DNA of 64,000 bases from Saccharopolyspora phatthalungensis (GCF_014203395.1 NZ_JACHIW010000001.1:868001-932000); one strand, 5' to 3'. Numbered from the stretch's first letter, positions 36,325 through 46,099 are shown. Notes: generated by a model not told the origin, from the letters alone. Numbers and translations: made by a program.

Positions 36325-37509
36325 ATGTCGCGTATTTTCGACCCCGTGATCGAGATCGACTCCGCATTCGTCACCGCGCCCCGCGCCACCTATGCGCGGC
36401 TCCGCTCGCAGGGCCCCGTGCATCGCGCCATCGCCCCGGACGGCACCTCGGTCTGGCTGGTCACCCGTTATGCGGACGTGCGCGCGGCGCTGGCCGACCC
36501 TCGGCTGTCCCTGGACAAGAAGAACTCCACCGGCGGATACCGCGGCTTCTCGCTGCCGCCCGCGCTGGACGCGAACCTGCTGAACATGGATCCGCCGGAG
36601 CACACAAGGCTGCGCCGCATCATCGGCAAGGCCTTCATCCCGCGCCGGATCGAACCGCTGCGCCCCCGGATCCAGCAGATCGCCGATGAGTTGCTGGACG
36701 CACTGGCCGGGCAGGACGAAGCGGATCTGCTGCCGACCTTCTGCGGACCGCTGCCCATCACGGTGATCTGCGAGCTGCTAGGCGTCGGTGCCGCCGACCG
36801 GCCGGACTTCCGGTCCTGGACGGACGGCCTGCTAGCGCCCGACTCCCCCGAGCAGGCCCGTGAGGCGCTGAGCTCGCTGCAGCGCTACTTGCTGGAGCTG
36901 ATCGCGGCGAAACGCGCAGCACCCGGCCGAGACTTGTTGAGCACGCTCATCGAGCTGCGCGACGAGGAGGACCAACTCACCGAGGACGAGCTGACCTCAG
37001 CGGCGTTTTTGGTGCTGTTCGCCGGATACGAGAACACGGTGCACTTGCTGAGCAACGGCATCGCCGCGCTGCTGACGCGACCTTCGGCGCTCAACCTGGC
37101 ACGCCAAGGGGTTTCATCGACCACTGTGGACGAATTGCTGCGTTTCGACCCGCCGCTGCCGCTGGCGCTTCGCCGGTTCCCGTTGACGGATATCGAAATC
37201 GGTGGCGTGACGGTCCCGGCTGGGGAGACAGTGCTGCTCTCGCTGGTGTCGGCGCACCACGACCCGGACCGCTACGCGGACCCGGATCGCCTGGACCCTG
37301 GCCGCGAGGACAACCCGCACCTGGCGTTCGGCCACGGGCCGCACTTCTGCCTCGGTGCATCGCTGGCGCGGATGGAGGCGGAGATCGGTTTCGGCGCCCT
37401 GCTGAGCCGGTTCCCAGACCTCGCGCTGGCCGTGACCGAGGAGGAGCTGCAGTGGCGGAACTCCTTCCGGAACCGCGGCCTGCGAACCCTCCCCGTCACC
37501 CTGCACTGA
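36325..37509 (+). CDS. Cytochrome P450
   Basis: Soluble bacterial P450 of 394 residues. The heme-Cys loop is AFGHGPHFCLGASLAR, the K-helix has the E-x-x-R of VDELLRF, and the I-helix reads FAGYENTV. In the I-helix the usual Thr after the acidic residue is Asn, with Thr next, an altered acid-alcohol pair. Start ATG 36325 gives the common SRIFDP opening; an upstream TTG (36238) lies inside the inverted repeat. No ferredoxin or other partner is adjacent. The substrate is unknown. Its proximity to a molybdenum hydroxylase may be accidental. Confidence 0.92.
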   Translation: MSRIFDPVIEIDSAFVTAPRATYARLRSQGPVHRAIAPDGTSVWLVTRYADVRAALADPRLSLDKKNSTGGYRGFSLPPALDANLLNMDPPEHTRLRRIIGKAFIPRRIEPLRPRIQQIADELLDALAGQDEADLLPTFCGPLPITVICELLGVGAADRPDFRSWTDGLLAPDSPEQAREALSSLQRYLLELIAAKRAAPGRDLLSTLIELRDEEDQLTEDELTSAAFLVLFAGYENTVHLLSNGIAALLTRPSALNLARQGVSSTTVDELLRFDPPLPLALRRFPLTDIEIGGVTVPAGETVLLSLVSAHHDPDRYADPDRLDPGREDNPHLAFGHGPHFCLGASLARMEAEIGFGALLSRFPDLALAVTEEELQWRNSFRNRGLRTLPVTLH

Positions 37510-37601
37510 CCGGAACGGCAGCGCCCGGTTCGCCCAGATCCTCCCAATTTTAGGCAAGATCGGAATTTGCCCACCCCGGTGCGGGTACCGTGGACAGGGT
37601 C

Positions 37602-38489
37602 ATGCGAGCTCGCTCCACGTCGCGCAGGATCCGGATCGGCACTTCCGGCTGGGTGTACGGCCCGTGGCACGGTCCGTTCTATCCGCGCGATCTGCGCCGC
37701 GGTGCGGAGCTGGAGTATCTCTCGCACCGGCTCGGCTCCGCCGAGATCAACGCGTCGTTCTACTCGCTGAAACGGCCGGAGCACTACCGCCGCTGGTCCG
37801 AGCAGACCCCGGACGACTTCCTGTTCGCGGTCAAGGGAAGCCGCTACATCACCCACATGAAGAAGCTCCGCGATGTCGAAACGCCGCTGGCGAACTTCTT
37901 CGCCTCGGGCGTCCTCGCGCTCGGCCCGAAGCTAGGACCGCTGCTCTGGCAGCTCCCGCCGTCGCTGGGTTTCGATGTTGAACGCCTGACGGCGTTCTTC
38001 CGCCTCCTGCCCCGCAGCACTGCTGCGGCCGCTGCGCTGGCCGCTCGGCACGATGACCGGCTCGCGGGCCGCGCGCTCGCCGAGACCGACGCGGATCGCC
38101 CGCTGCGCCACGCGCTGGAGGTCCGCCACCCCGACTTCGCCGCCGCCGAGGCCGTGGAGATGCTCCGCAGCCACGACATCGGCCTCGTCGTCGCGGATGC
38201 GGCGGGCAGCTGGCCGCATCTCGAGGACGTCACGAGCGATTTCGTCTACCTTCGCTTCCACGGCGCCGAGGAGCTCTACGCCAGCGGCTACACCGCGAAG
38301 GACCTGGACCGCTGGGCGAAGCTGATCCGCTCCTGGCACGCGGGCGAGTGCCCCACCACCAAGCACACGGTCGCCGCCCCGGCCCCGAGCACCCGAGGCC
38401 GCGACGTCTACGCCTACTTCGACAACGACGTGAAGGCCCACGCCCCGCACGACGCGATGGCCCTGGCCAAGCGCTGCGGGAGCGCATGA
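37602..38489 (+). CDS. DUF72 family protein
   Basis: TIM-barrel-like protein of 295 residues in the DUF72 family, function unknown. It has the family opening IRIGTSGWVYGPWHGPFYP, then INASFYSLKRPEHYRRW and FAVKGSRYITHMKKL, and the end GRDVYAYFDNDVKAHAPHDA. Start is ATG at 37602 with ACAGGG upstream; GTG at 37590 would add four residues. It stands alone, 92 bp after the P450. Confidence 0.9.
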   Translation: MRARSTSRRIRIGTSGWVYGPWHGPFYPRDLRRGAELEYLSHRLGSAEINASFYSLKRPEHYRRWSEQTPDDFLFAVKGSRYITHMKKLRDVETPLANFFASGVLALGPKLGPLLWQLPPSLGFDVERLTAFFRLLPRSTAAAAALAARHDDRLAGRALAETDADRPLRHALEVRHPDFAAAEAVEMLRSHDIGLVVADAAGSWPHLEDVTSDFVYLRFHGAEELYASGYTAKDLDRWAKLIRSWHAGECPTTKHTVAAPAPSTRGRDVYAYFDNDVKAHAPHDAMALAKRCGSA

Positions 38490-38541
38490 GGCCGGGTGGC
38501 GGGCGATTCCGCGCGTAATCGCACCGGCTGGCACTCGCCGG

Positions 38542-39600
38542 TCAGGACGCGCCGGAGCCGGGTAGCTCACGTCGGTTGGACGCGTCGAAGGTGTCCCGGA
38601 CCAGTTCCGCCATTTCGCGGTGCCCGTGCGCGGCCAGTACCTCTGCCATCCGGCGACTGAGCACCGCGCGCTCCTCCCCCGTGGCCAGGCCTTCGATCGC
38701 GGCCAGCACATGGTGCGACGTGCCCCCGCCATTGTTGCCCAGGTCGAACTCCTCCAGCAGGAACGAGTGCATCGAGGGCTGATCGGCGGACACCGCCGTG
38801 ATCCACTGTGGAGCATCGAAATCCGGGGCCGGCACCCGCGTGTCGTGCGCGGCCGCGGTCAGCCTCCGCAGGTTGCCGATCTGCCGGACCGCCTCGTCAA
38901 CGTTGCAGTCTTCCCGCGCCAGCCACCAGACCAGCGCGCTACCAGGGGTTTTCAGCACTTCGTCGGCCAGGTACGCCCGCTTGTCGCGCTCGTGGTCTCG
39001 GGCCCGCTCCCAGAGCTCCCTCTGCTTTCGCGCCTCGGCCAGGCGCCGCAGTCGCGCCGCGTCCGATTCCGGGAGTTCGAGCCGCACCTCGCCTGCCCAG
39101 ACGGCCACGTGCCCGGTGGGGTCGCAGCGTTCGGCACCGAGCGCGGCATTCAGCCGGTACTCCGCTAGTTCGCCCTCGTCCGGCGGCACCTCCGCCACGA
39201 GGCGCCTCGCCTGTTCCAGGATGAGGTCGGCCGCGAGCCCACCGGGATCGACGTGCGGTAGCCCCGGCGCATCCGGCTTCGAGTACCAGAACACCGTGCC
39301 GGAGAAAAGGAACTTGTAGTCCGGATGTGCGCTGCGCAGCGGCACACCCGACAACGGCCGCTCGGTCGGATTCGGTCGTTCCGGGGGTTCAACGGTCTCA
39401 ACGGGCCGGGGCGCCAACGCGAGTCTTTGCACCTTCCAACGTCGATATCGCCAAATCACCAGCCACGGAGCCGCAATCGTCACGACTATCAAGGTGAGCA
39501 ACACCCAGAATGGCCACCCGAACCGCAAGCCGAGCACGACCCAGAGCAACGCCGCGATCACCGACACTGCCTTCACGACGCCACGCTGCTCACGATTCAT
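38542..39600 (-). CDS. Hypothetical two-helix membrane protein
   Basis: Unrecognised protein of 352 residues. Two hydrophobic helices near the N-terminus (about residues 10-50) are followed by a long cytoplasmic region of charged helices (ARKQRELWERARDHERDKRA) and an alpha-helical tail. GGAGG lies 10 bases before the ATG at 39600; the frame is open further upstream but without features. It is followed on the opposite side by a PP2C-like gene on the same strand. Possibly an actinobacterial protein for regulated membrane signalling, without evidence for a defined task. Confidence 0.65.
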   Translation of the reverse strand: MNREQRGVVKAVSVIAALLWVVLGLRFGWPFWVLLTLIVVTIAAPWLVIWRYRRWKVQRLALAPRPVETVEPPERPNPTERPLSGVPLRSAHPDYKFLFSGTVFWYSKPDAPGLPHVDPGGLAADLILEQARRLVAEVPPDEGELAEYRLNAALGAERCDPTGHVAVWAGEVRLELPESDAARLRRLAEARKQRELWERARDHERDKRAYLADEVLKTPGSALVWWLAREDCNVDEAVRQIGNLRRLTAAAHDTRVPAPDFDAPQWITAVSADQPSMHSFLLEEFDLGNNGGGTSHHVLAAIEGLATGEERAVLSRRMAEVLAAHGHREMAELVRDTFDASNRRELPGSGAS

Positions 39601-39725
39601 CGGGGGTTCCTCCACGCACCGGCCCAGGGCTGCACACAATTCAGTACCGGGCTCGCGGCGGAGCGGAACCGTCCAAGCCGATTTCCGCTCGAACAGAGCA
39701 GGCTTGCGCACAGATCGTAACGGGC

Positions 39726-40478
39726 TCAGAACCGGAGGAACACCACGCTGGCGTCGTCGTGCCGTTTTCCCCGGTGCCGACGGCGCGCCGCCGCCGTCTC
39801 CGCCGATTCCGCGACCCGCACCCGGCGCAGCATTTCGGCGGGTCCGGCTCGCTCGACGAGATCCAGCAGCCCGGCCCAGTCGGACTGGGCGAACCGCTCG
39901 ACGTAACGCGATGCACCATCGCTCAACAGCGCCGCCCGGCGCACCTCGGCCGCCGGAACCGCTCCAAGCACGGCCTCGTACGCCGCTTCGGGCTTCGTGC
40001 TGGCGACCCAGAAGCCGCCCGGTCGGTTCCGCTGCTCACGCACGGCCTCGACGGTGTAACTCGGCAGGTGGTCGAGCCGGTCGTCGATGATTGGCCTGAC
40101 CGCACCGTCGACGTCGAGCACGATCGGGCTGTCGGCCAGCACCAGGTACTCCACGGCATCGCCGCGAAGCCGCAACACTGACGCGGTTGCGGAGGGACTT
40201 GAGGGGTTCCGCAGGTCGCAGGTGTCGTTGTGCGCTGCGCAGGTCGCCTGGATCGCGTCGGCGAGGACGTCCGCAAGGGTTCCGCCCGGCACGGCGAGCC
40301 GCTGGGCCAGCGCACCGCCGAGCCGGTGGACCAGCCAGGGCACGTCATGCATACAACCGCTGTCCACACCCGAGGCTGCGGTGGCGCCGTCCAGGACGAA
40401 CGCCCAGTCCGGCCCGGTGGCGAGGTAGTCCTCGTTCGTCCTCCCGGGCGTCGCGATCGTCGCGTGGGTCACCTGCAC
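39726..40478 (-). CDS. PP2C-like protein phosphatase
   Basis: Cytoplasmic protein of 250 residues with the layout of a bacterial PPM/PP2C Ser/Thr phosphatase. Metal-site Asp residues can be seen in GRTNEDYL (D17), FVLDGATA (D30) and the C-terminal RHDDASVVFLRF. Between these, LADSPIVLDVDG and ALLSDGASRYVE match the family core. The first metal motif differs from the common RxxND form, so activity should be tested. Neighbour to a MarR gene on the same strand. Confidence 0.8.
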   Translation of the reverse strand: MQVTHATIATPGRTNEDYLATGPDWAFVLDGATAASGVDSGCMHDVPWLVHRLGGALAQRLAVPGGTLADVLADAIQATCAAHNDTCDLRNPSSPSATASVLRLRGDAVEYLVLADSPIVLDVDGAVRPIIDDRLDHLPSYTVEAVREQRNRPGGFWVASTKPEAAYEAVLGAVPAAEVRRAALLSDGASRYVERFAQSDWAGLLDLVERAGPAEMLRRVRVAESAETAAARRRHRGKRHDDASVVFLRF

Positions 40479-40484
40479 GATCGG

Positions 40485-40940
40485 TCAGGCGCCGGGGCGC
40501 GGCGGCAGGTGGTGCAGCGCGGTCACCATCGGCGCCAACTCCGGGACCTGCTTGGCTTCGGCCAGTGCCTTCTCCAGCGCTTCGTCGTGGGTTGGGCGAG
40601 CTTCCTCCAGCAGGGCCCGGCCAGCGTCGGTCAGCTCGGTGTAGATGCCGCGGCGGTCGTCCTTGCACAGGATCCGTGTCAACAGCTCGCGATCTTCCAG
40701 CCGGTTGACCAGCCTCGTTGTCGCGCTGCCGCTGAGCGCGGTGGCGCGAGCGAGCTGCTGCATCCGCATGTGCCAGCCGTCTTGCCTGCTCAGCGCGTCG
40801 AGGACGGTGTATTCGACGACCGATAGCCCGTGCTCGGCCTGCAGTGCCTTCTCCAGCGTGGTTTCAAGCGTCCCGTGCAGCGCGGCGAGCGTGCGCCAAC
40901 CGTGGGCCCGAATCTCGACGGCGTCGTCGGCGATTCCCAC
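40485..40940 (-). CDS. MarR-family transcriptional regulator
   Basis: Winged-helix regulator of 151 residues. The HTH is MQQLARATALSGSATTRLVNRLEDRELL with the wing CKDDRRGIYTELTDAGRALLEEA. GGGAGG precedes the GTG start at 40940. It is divergent from an MFS efflux gene and the intervening DNA holds nested inverted repeats, so it probably represses both and is released by a transported drug-like ligand. The region upstream of the GTG does not code. Confidence 0.9.
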   Translation of the reverse strand: MGIADDAVEIRAHGWRTLAALHGTLETTLEKALQAEHGLSVVEYTVLDALSRQDGWHMRMQQLARATALSGSATTRLVNRLEDRELLTRILCKDDRRGIYTELTDAGRALLEEARPTHDEALEKALAEAKQVPELAPMVTALHHLPPRPGA

Positions 40941-41084
40941 TGCACACCTCCCGTGACTTGTACCGCTTCCAACTATAGCAGCTTGCGCCGACATGAAGCG
41001 CGTGCAAGTATTTTGTAGCGCGCTTGCAACTACACGCTTGCGCCCTATACCTACTCGCGCATCTACCGCTAAGGAGTCACGGGC
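40941..41084. promoter_or_regulatory. Divergent promoter with candidate MarR operators
   Basis: The 144-bp gap contains the palindrome TGTAG-N11-CTACA (41014-41034) and the imperfect pair CTTGCGC (40982-40988) / GCGTGCAAG (41000-41008). The motif GCTTGC appears four times. These fit MarR-type binding sites between the regulator and the exporter genes. Confidence 0.55.
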
Positions 41085-42275
41085 ATGCCCGTAGCACTCA
41101 TCGCACTCGCACTCGGCGGGTTCGGCATCGGCCTGACCGAGTTCGGCATCATGGGCCTCCTACCGGAAGTGGCCGCCGACTTCGCGGTCAGCATCCCGAC
41201 CGCTGGCTACCTGATCTCCGGCTACGCCCTCGCCGTGGCAGTCGGCGCGATCCTGTTGACCGCCGCCGTGACGCGGCTGCCGCGCAAGACCGTGCTGGTG
41301 TGGCTGATGGTGTTGTTCATCGCCGGAAACCTGCTCTCCGCGATCGCGCCGCACTACGCCGTGATGATGATCGGGCGCATCCTCGCCGCGCTGACGCACG
41401 GCGCGTTCTTCGGCATCGGATCCGTGGTGGCCGCCGCCCTGGTACCGCCGAACCGCAAGGCCGCCGCGGTAGCGATCATGTTCACCGGACTGACCTCCGC
41501 GAACGTCCTCGGCGTCCCGCTGGGCACGTTCCTCGGTCAGGCGCTGGGCTGGCGCGCCACGTTCTGGGCCATCACGATCATCGGCATCATCGCCCTGATC
41601 GGCATCCGGCAGTTGGTTCCCGGCACGGCCGGCCGCGACACGGCCGCAGCCGACCTGGGTGCCGAACTGGGCGCTCTCAAGCGCCCGCAGGTGTGGTGGA
41701 CGCTCGCCATCACGATCCTGGGCTACGGCGGGATGTTCGGGGCCTTCACCTACATCGCGCCGCTGGTCACCGAGGTCTCCGGGTTCGCAACGGCGACGGT
41801 GCCGTGGCTGCTGCTGATCTTCGGGATCGGCCTGTTCGCCGGGAACCTGGTCGGCGGCAAGGCGGCCGACCGGCACCTCGACGGCACCATGTTGGCGGCG
41901 CTGATCGCCCTGACCGCCATCCTGGTCGGCTTCACCTTCGTCGCCGGCCACCGGATCCCCACGATCATCGCGATCGCCTTGCTGGGCGGTTTCGGCTTCG
42001 CCACCGTTCCACCCCTGCAGACCCGGGTGATGAAGTACGGCGGTGACGCGCCGACGATGGCCTCGGCGATCAACATCGCGGCCTTCAACGTCGGAAACGC
42101 CCTCGGCGCCTGGCTGGGCGGCCTCACCATCGCCGCCGGCCTCGGCTACACGTCCCCGCTGTGGGTGGGCGCGATCCTCGCCGCGATCAGCATCGGCTTG
42201 CTGGCCGCCGCGATCGCGACGAAGCCCAAGGAAGCCCTCGCATCGGCCGATCAGGTCCCGACCCCGGTCACCTGA
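41085..42275 (+). CDS. MFS efflux transporter (DHA1 family, arabinose-efflux type)
   Basis: Membrane exporter of 396 residues with 12 helices. Motif GIGLTEFGIMGLLPEVA at helix 1, GYALAVAVGA and GRILAALTHGAFFGIG are typical of the drug/arabinose-efflux branch of DHA1 (CmlA/AraJ relatives). Motif A is degenerate (VTRLPRKTVLVW). TAAGGAG precedes the ATG. Controlled in all likelihood by the divergent MarR protein. Substrate unknown, drug-like compounds or sugars are possible. Confidence 0.92.
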   Translation: MPVALIALALGGFGIGLTEFGIMGLLPEVAADFAVSIPTAGYLISGYALAVAVGAILLTAAVTRLPRKTVLVWLMVLFIAGNLLSAIAPHYAVMMIGRILAALTHGAFFGIGSVVAAALVPPNRKAAAVAIMFTGLTSANVLGVPLGTFLGQALGWRATFWAITIIGIIALIGIRQLVPGTAGRDTAAADLGAELGALKRPQVWWTLAITILGYGGMFGAFTYIAPLVTEVSGFATATVPWLLLIFGIGLFAGNLVGGKAADRHLDGTMLAALIALTAILVGFTFVAGHRIPTIIAIALLGGFGFATVPPLQTRVMKYGGDAPTMASAINIAAFNVGNALGAWLGGLTIAAGLGYTSPLWVGAILAAISIGLLAAAIATKPKEALASADQVPTPVT

Positions 42276-42325
42276 TGTTCCTAGGCGTCATCGCACCGGT
42301 ATCAGCAGCCGGATGCCGCAAATGG

Positions 42326-42760
42326 TCAGTAGTCGTCGTTGCGGAAGAAGAGCGCTTCCAGGTGGTCGGCTGTCTCGGCGACGAAGTTCAGCGGATCGGT
42401 GAACTCGTTGATGTCGAGGTTGACCAACGGCAGCGAATGCCGCAGCACGACGTGCTCGCCGATGATCACCGCACCGCACACCACGGAGGTCTGCCCGAGC
42501 TCCTCCAGCAGCCGCTGGAGATCGACGTCAGAGGCCCGGCCACACACCGAGATGACCTGTACCCAGTCTTCGTGGCCGTCGAGTTGTTCGTGGTAGACGA
42601 TGACGATCTGACTGCGGTTGTCGTCGTATTCGACGAGGATCCGGACTTCATCGTCGTTGTCCTCAATGATCCGATATTCGGTCTCGCCGTCCTCGACGGT
42701 GCCGGATGCGAGCTGGTATTCGGTGCGGACAAAAGCGAGCAGATCTTCCCAGGTCGCCAC
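42326..42760 (-). CDS. YbjN-like / T3SS-chaperone-fold protein
   Basis: Soluble protein of 144 residues with an alpha/beta pattern seen in actinobacterial YbjN-type proteins: W-E-D-L-L-A-F-V at the start, a central VQVISVCGRASDVDLQRLLEEL and the closing LRHSLPLVNLDINEF. Function unknown. It is the last clearly chromosomal-type gene before the accessory region. GTGGC upstream of the ATG is not a strong ribosome site. Confidence 0.7.
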   Translation of the reverse strand: MATWEDLLAFVRTEYQLASGTVEDGETEYRIIEDNDDEVRILVEYDDNRSQIVIVYHEQLDGHEDWVQVISVCGRASDVDLQRLLEELGQTSVVCGAVIIGEHVVLRHSLPLVNLDINEFTDPLNFVAETADHLEALFFRNDDY

Positions 42761-43258
42761 GATTCCTCCCAGTCAACGACAACAGTGCCACTACGCGGTT
42801 TCCGACGGCGATCTTGCCACGCCAACCCACCGCCAAAGCCCGTTTCCCGAAAGCGAGCAACCAAACGCGTTACCAGATGAGCACCGGCAGCGAACTGGCG
42901 CTGATCAGGTCCGTGCATGGCATGAACGTCGCCGCGTGGTCGGATCCATGCGCAATCGACGAAAGCGGTCCCGCAGGACGTGCAACGCGATGTCGAAAGT
43001 GATCAGGCGACCGGCCGCTCGGTCGTTTAGGCCACGGCGCGCTCGCCGGGCGCGCCGCCGGTACCCGCAACGCCCGCGCCTACACACCACGGGCCGCGAT
43101 GCTGGTCGCTGCTACCGCAAGAATCAAGGCAGACGCCGTCATAACATCGACTTTCACCGCTGCGGCGCGAGATCGCCGGTGTCCGCCGTACCAGTGGCAC
43201 CGGTGGCGGCGCGATCTCCGACAGGTCGCTGATCATCCAGCGTGGCGGCAGTCTGCGG
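42761..43258. other. 500-bp degenerate stretch at the left edge of the accessory region
   Basis: No intact gene. Between 43034 and 43080 one frame encodes ALAGRAAGTRNARA, nearly identical to ALAGRAAGARNARA in the DUF1906 gene 1 kb further on (44086-44127). From 43145 another frame joins the next gene but lacks an ATG, GTG or TTG before 43259. This reads as decayed phage-type DNA. Confidence 0.5.
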
Positions 43259-43894
43259 ATGCTCGACCCGGATGACCCCGAGCTCGTATACTTCGGCCCC
43301 GCACCGGACGGGCGGCAGATGATCCGGTTCCGCCGCCAAGGTGGCGGTGACATCCTCGCCACCTACACCACCACCGACGGGCGCCCCGGGTGGGCGCTGT
43401 CGGCCAACAGTGGTGACGTGGTGGTCGCCGACGACCCCGCTGCCGGCAACGCGCTGGCCCGGCCGTGGATCCCCGTGCCGACGACGCCGGTACGCCCGCA
43501 GGATCTCCCAGCGGTGACCGCCGCCGGGTTCGAGACGGTCGTCGAGGCGAGGTTCGCCAAGACGCACGCCGTCATCGAACTGTCCACACTTGACACCGCC
43601 GAGTCGGAAACCGCCGGCGAGGGCCGGGTCGTCATCACCGACCCCGCTGGCCACGCCGAGGTCGTCGACATCTGGGCCGTCGGCGAGCAGCTCGCCAACC
43701 GCCGTCGCGGGCCGTTCCCAGTTCCCGGCAGGCCCTACGAGGGCACTGTGTCGGTCACCGTGCTGTGGCGCCGCACCACCGGTCGCGGGCAGATCCGCAG
43801 CACCGCGCTCGGCCTCATCCAACGCGAAAGCCCGAGCGACCAGCCCGAACGCGATTTGTCCACACCGTCATCCACAACCCCGGGCAGGAGGTAG
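43259..43894 (+). CDS. Phage-like hypothetical protein, probably 5'-truncated
   Basis: Protein of 211 residues, mainly beta strands (RQMIRFRRQGGGDILATYTT, AVIELSTLDTAES). The annotated ATG leaves upstream in-frame sequence EIAGVRRTSGTGGGAISDRSL open back to 43145, and this looks coding. I take it that the gene lost its N-terminus, since no standard start is found in that stretch. Position next to an endolysin-like gene suggests a prophage or tail-related origin. Function unknown. Confidence 0.55.
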   Translation: MLDPDDPELVYFGPAPDGRQMIRFRRQGGGDILATYTTTDGRPGWALSANSGDVVVADDPAAGNALARPWIPVPTTPVRPQDLPAVTAAGFETVVEARFAKTHAVIELSTLDTAESETAGEGRVVITDPAGHAEVVDIWAVGEQLANRRRGPFPVPGRPYEGTVSVTVLWRRTTGRGQIRSTALGLIQRESPSDQPERDLSTPSSTTPGRR

Positions 43895-43898
43895 AGCC

Positions 43899-45051
43899 GT
43901 GCCGAGGACTCGACTACTCCGCCGGCGTGCCCAAAGCCGCCGCGGTCCGTGCCGCCGGGTTCGACTTCGTAATCCGGTACGTCGGAACCCCGGGCAGACC
44001 TAAGAACATCACCGCCGGCGAGTACCGCGACATGACCACGAACGGCGTCGGCGTCGCCCTGATCTTCGAAAACCGCGCCGGAGACGCCCTGGCCGGCCGC
44101 GCCGCCGGAGCCCGCAACGCCCGAGCCGCACTCGACAACGCGAACAGCTTCGGGTGGCCCGCCGACAGGCCCATCTACATGGCCGTCGACCAGGACATCA
44201 CCACCGAAAGCCAGATGCGCACGGTCGTCGAGTACCTGCGCGGCGCCGGCGATGTGCTCGGCGTCGAAAAGGTCGGGGTCTACGGCGAGGCCGATGTCGT
44301 CGACCGCGCCCAGCGTGATGGCGTTGCCCGCTGGTTCTGGCAAACGAAAGCGTGGTCGCGCAAACGGATTTCGCCGCACGCGCACGTCGTGCAGCAGACC
44401 GAGACCGTGCGAGTGGACGGCGTCGAGTGCAACATCAACACCACCTCCCGCCCCGACATCGGCCAACACCCCCGACCACGGGAGCAAGACGTGCAACCCG
44501 ACGAACGCAACGCACTGCTGACCATGCACGGCGCCGTTTTTCACGGCGGAGCCGACGCCGGCCCCAAGAGCATCATCAAGCGCCTCGACGACATGGAGAC
44601 CAGCCTCGGCAGGCTCGCGGCCACGCCCGCCCCGCCGGGCGGAAACCCGCCACCGCCGCCGTCGAACGCCCAGAACCCACCGCCCCGGGGCGAGCCCACA
44701 CCGCCACCGGGACAAACCCCGCCGAGCCAGAACTCACAAGGGCAGAACCCGGCACCGGGCGAGCAGCCCGGCGGGCTCGCTGGCTACCTTGTGTCCCTCA
44801 TCCGCACCGTCCTGCCCTCGGCCTGGGGTGCGCTGATCGCCTGGCTTGTCTCCACCCGGCTCCTGCCCACCGACATCGGCGAACAGGCCCAGACTCTCGC
44901 CACGACCGTGCTCGTCCCCGTCGCCGGTGCCCTGGTCTACGGCGCGGCCCGATGGCGGGAAACCCGGCCCGGTCTCCCGCAGTCGCTCGGCAACCTGCTG
45001 CTCGGCTCCACCCGCGCACCCAGCTACCCGAACCAACGGCCCTCACGCTAA
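43899..45051 (+). CDS. DUF1906 glycoside-hydrolase-like protein with apparent 5' frameshift
   Basis: Domain order: DUF1906 (RCGLDYSAG-like CRGLDYSAGVPKAAA..FDFVIRYVG, then PIYMAVDQD, catalytic-type Asp residues), a Pro-rich linker, and a C-terminal membrane helix with ALIAWLVST; this fits a phage endolysin or tail-tip lysin. The best start is GTG 43899, with AGGAGGT six bases upstream, but it is one base out of frame with the domain. Either a one-base deletion has inactivated the gene or an unusual start upstream is used. Open frame in the domain's phase begins at 43765, overlapping the previous gene. Confidence 0.6.
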
Positions 45052-45154
45052 TGAACAGCGCCCCGTCTCCCGGTTCCTCCGGGGTTCCTCCGGGTGGCAA
45101 GGCGCATCTTGCCTTGTGTCGTCGGTCGGGATAAACGCTACACCCCGCAGAGAT

Positions 45155-46099
45155 CTATTTATGCGGCCCTAAAAACTTGTCCCCATTGAAGTGGATCAAA
45201 TGGGTCGGGGACTCTGCACACCAAACCTCGGTCTCCCAAGCGATCACCGGAAGGTATTCCCGCATCTTCTTCCTGTCGGGGAAGCATGAGACGTAGACCA
45301 GATCTGGTGTCGCATCTTTGAACAGGGAAGCGAGTTCACCATAACGCTTGGCGTCGACCGGCCCGTGCGATGTTACTGCTTCCATAAGGAAGAGCCAATC
45401 CTTGTCTGGCATATAGACCACAAGGTCTGGCATTTTCCCATGCTGGTCGACGGTCACGCCAAGCCCGGAAAGCCGGTCAGCCTCAAATAGCGCCCATTTG
45501 GCATCAGCGTCCCCCACGTAGAGGATCTCAGCACCAGGAGTGAACTGCGGGCAGAATTCCTCAATCATCTGCTTAATGAGTGGGTTTTGGCCGCCAGGAG
45601 ACAGAGAGAAAGGATTTCCGTTTGGCAATTTTACTGCAATCCGATTCATCTCCCGGGCAGCAGCATAGCGCTCTTTCAGTCCCGGAACTTTGGCGCGATA
45701 TTCGGCCACTGCCGCATCAAATTGCGGTGTCCCGTACAGGCGGATCACTGCGAGCGCCTCGCCGGCGGCCTGGTAGTTCCAATTAGGGGAGTTCACTGGC
45801 CGGTCGGGCTTATCGGGATTCTGGTGGACTAAAAGAGCTTCAGCAAACTGATGAAGAGTGAATCGCCTGATAGTCTCGCGGGTATTGGGGGCATACTCGT
45901 GATTGTAATAATCACGCACCCAGTTCATAATTTCTCTGGTGCGAAGCATTGGGTTGTCCGCGGCGTCCCAGTTATCTTCCGGTCGAAGCCTAAGAAGCGC
46001 AAGGAGGACACGTGCGGATCGTTCGTTTGACCGCTGGTCATCCATGCCAAGCGCGGCCAGGATTTCGCTCGCTTCGCGGATCTTGCTGTCGATCTTCAC
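45155..46099 (-). CDS. BsuBI/PstI-family type II restriction endonuclease
   Basis: Restriction enzyme of 314 residues. The catalytic domain fits the PstI/BsuBI group: YVGDADAKWALFEADRLSGLG, DQHGKMPDLVVY and the PD-(D/E)XK-like LMEAVTSHGPVD. Family members cut CTGCA^G, so that specificity is likely but unproven here. GTGA overlap with the methyltransferase gene gives ordered expression, methylase first. GC content is clearly lower than in flanking genes, which suggests transfer. Confidence 0.88.
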   Translation of the reverse strand: MKIDSKIREASEILAALGMDDQRSNERSARVLLALLRLRPEDNWDAADNPMLRTREIMNWVRDYYNHEYAPNTRETIRRFTLHQFAEALLVHQNPDKPDRPVNSPNWNYQAAGEALAVIRLYGTPQFDAAVAEYRAKVPGLKERYAAAREMNRIAVKLPNGNPFSLSPGGQNPLIKQMIEEFCPQFTPGAEILYVGDADAKWALFEADRLSGLGVTVDQHGKMPDLVVYMPDKDWLFLMEAVTSHGPVDAKRYGELASLFKDATPDLVYVSCFPDRKKMREYLPVIAWETEVWCAESPTHLIHFNGDKFLGPHK

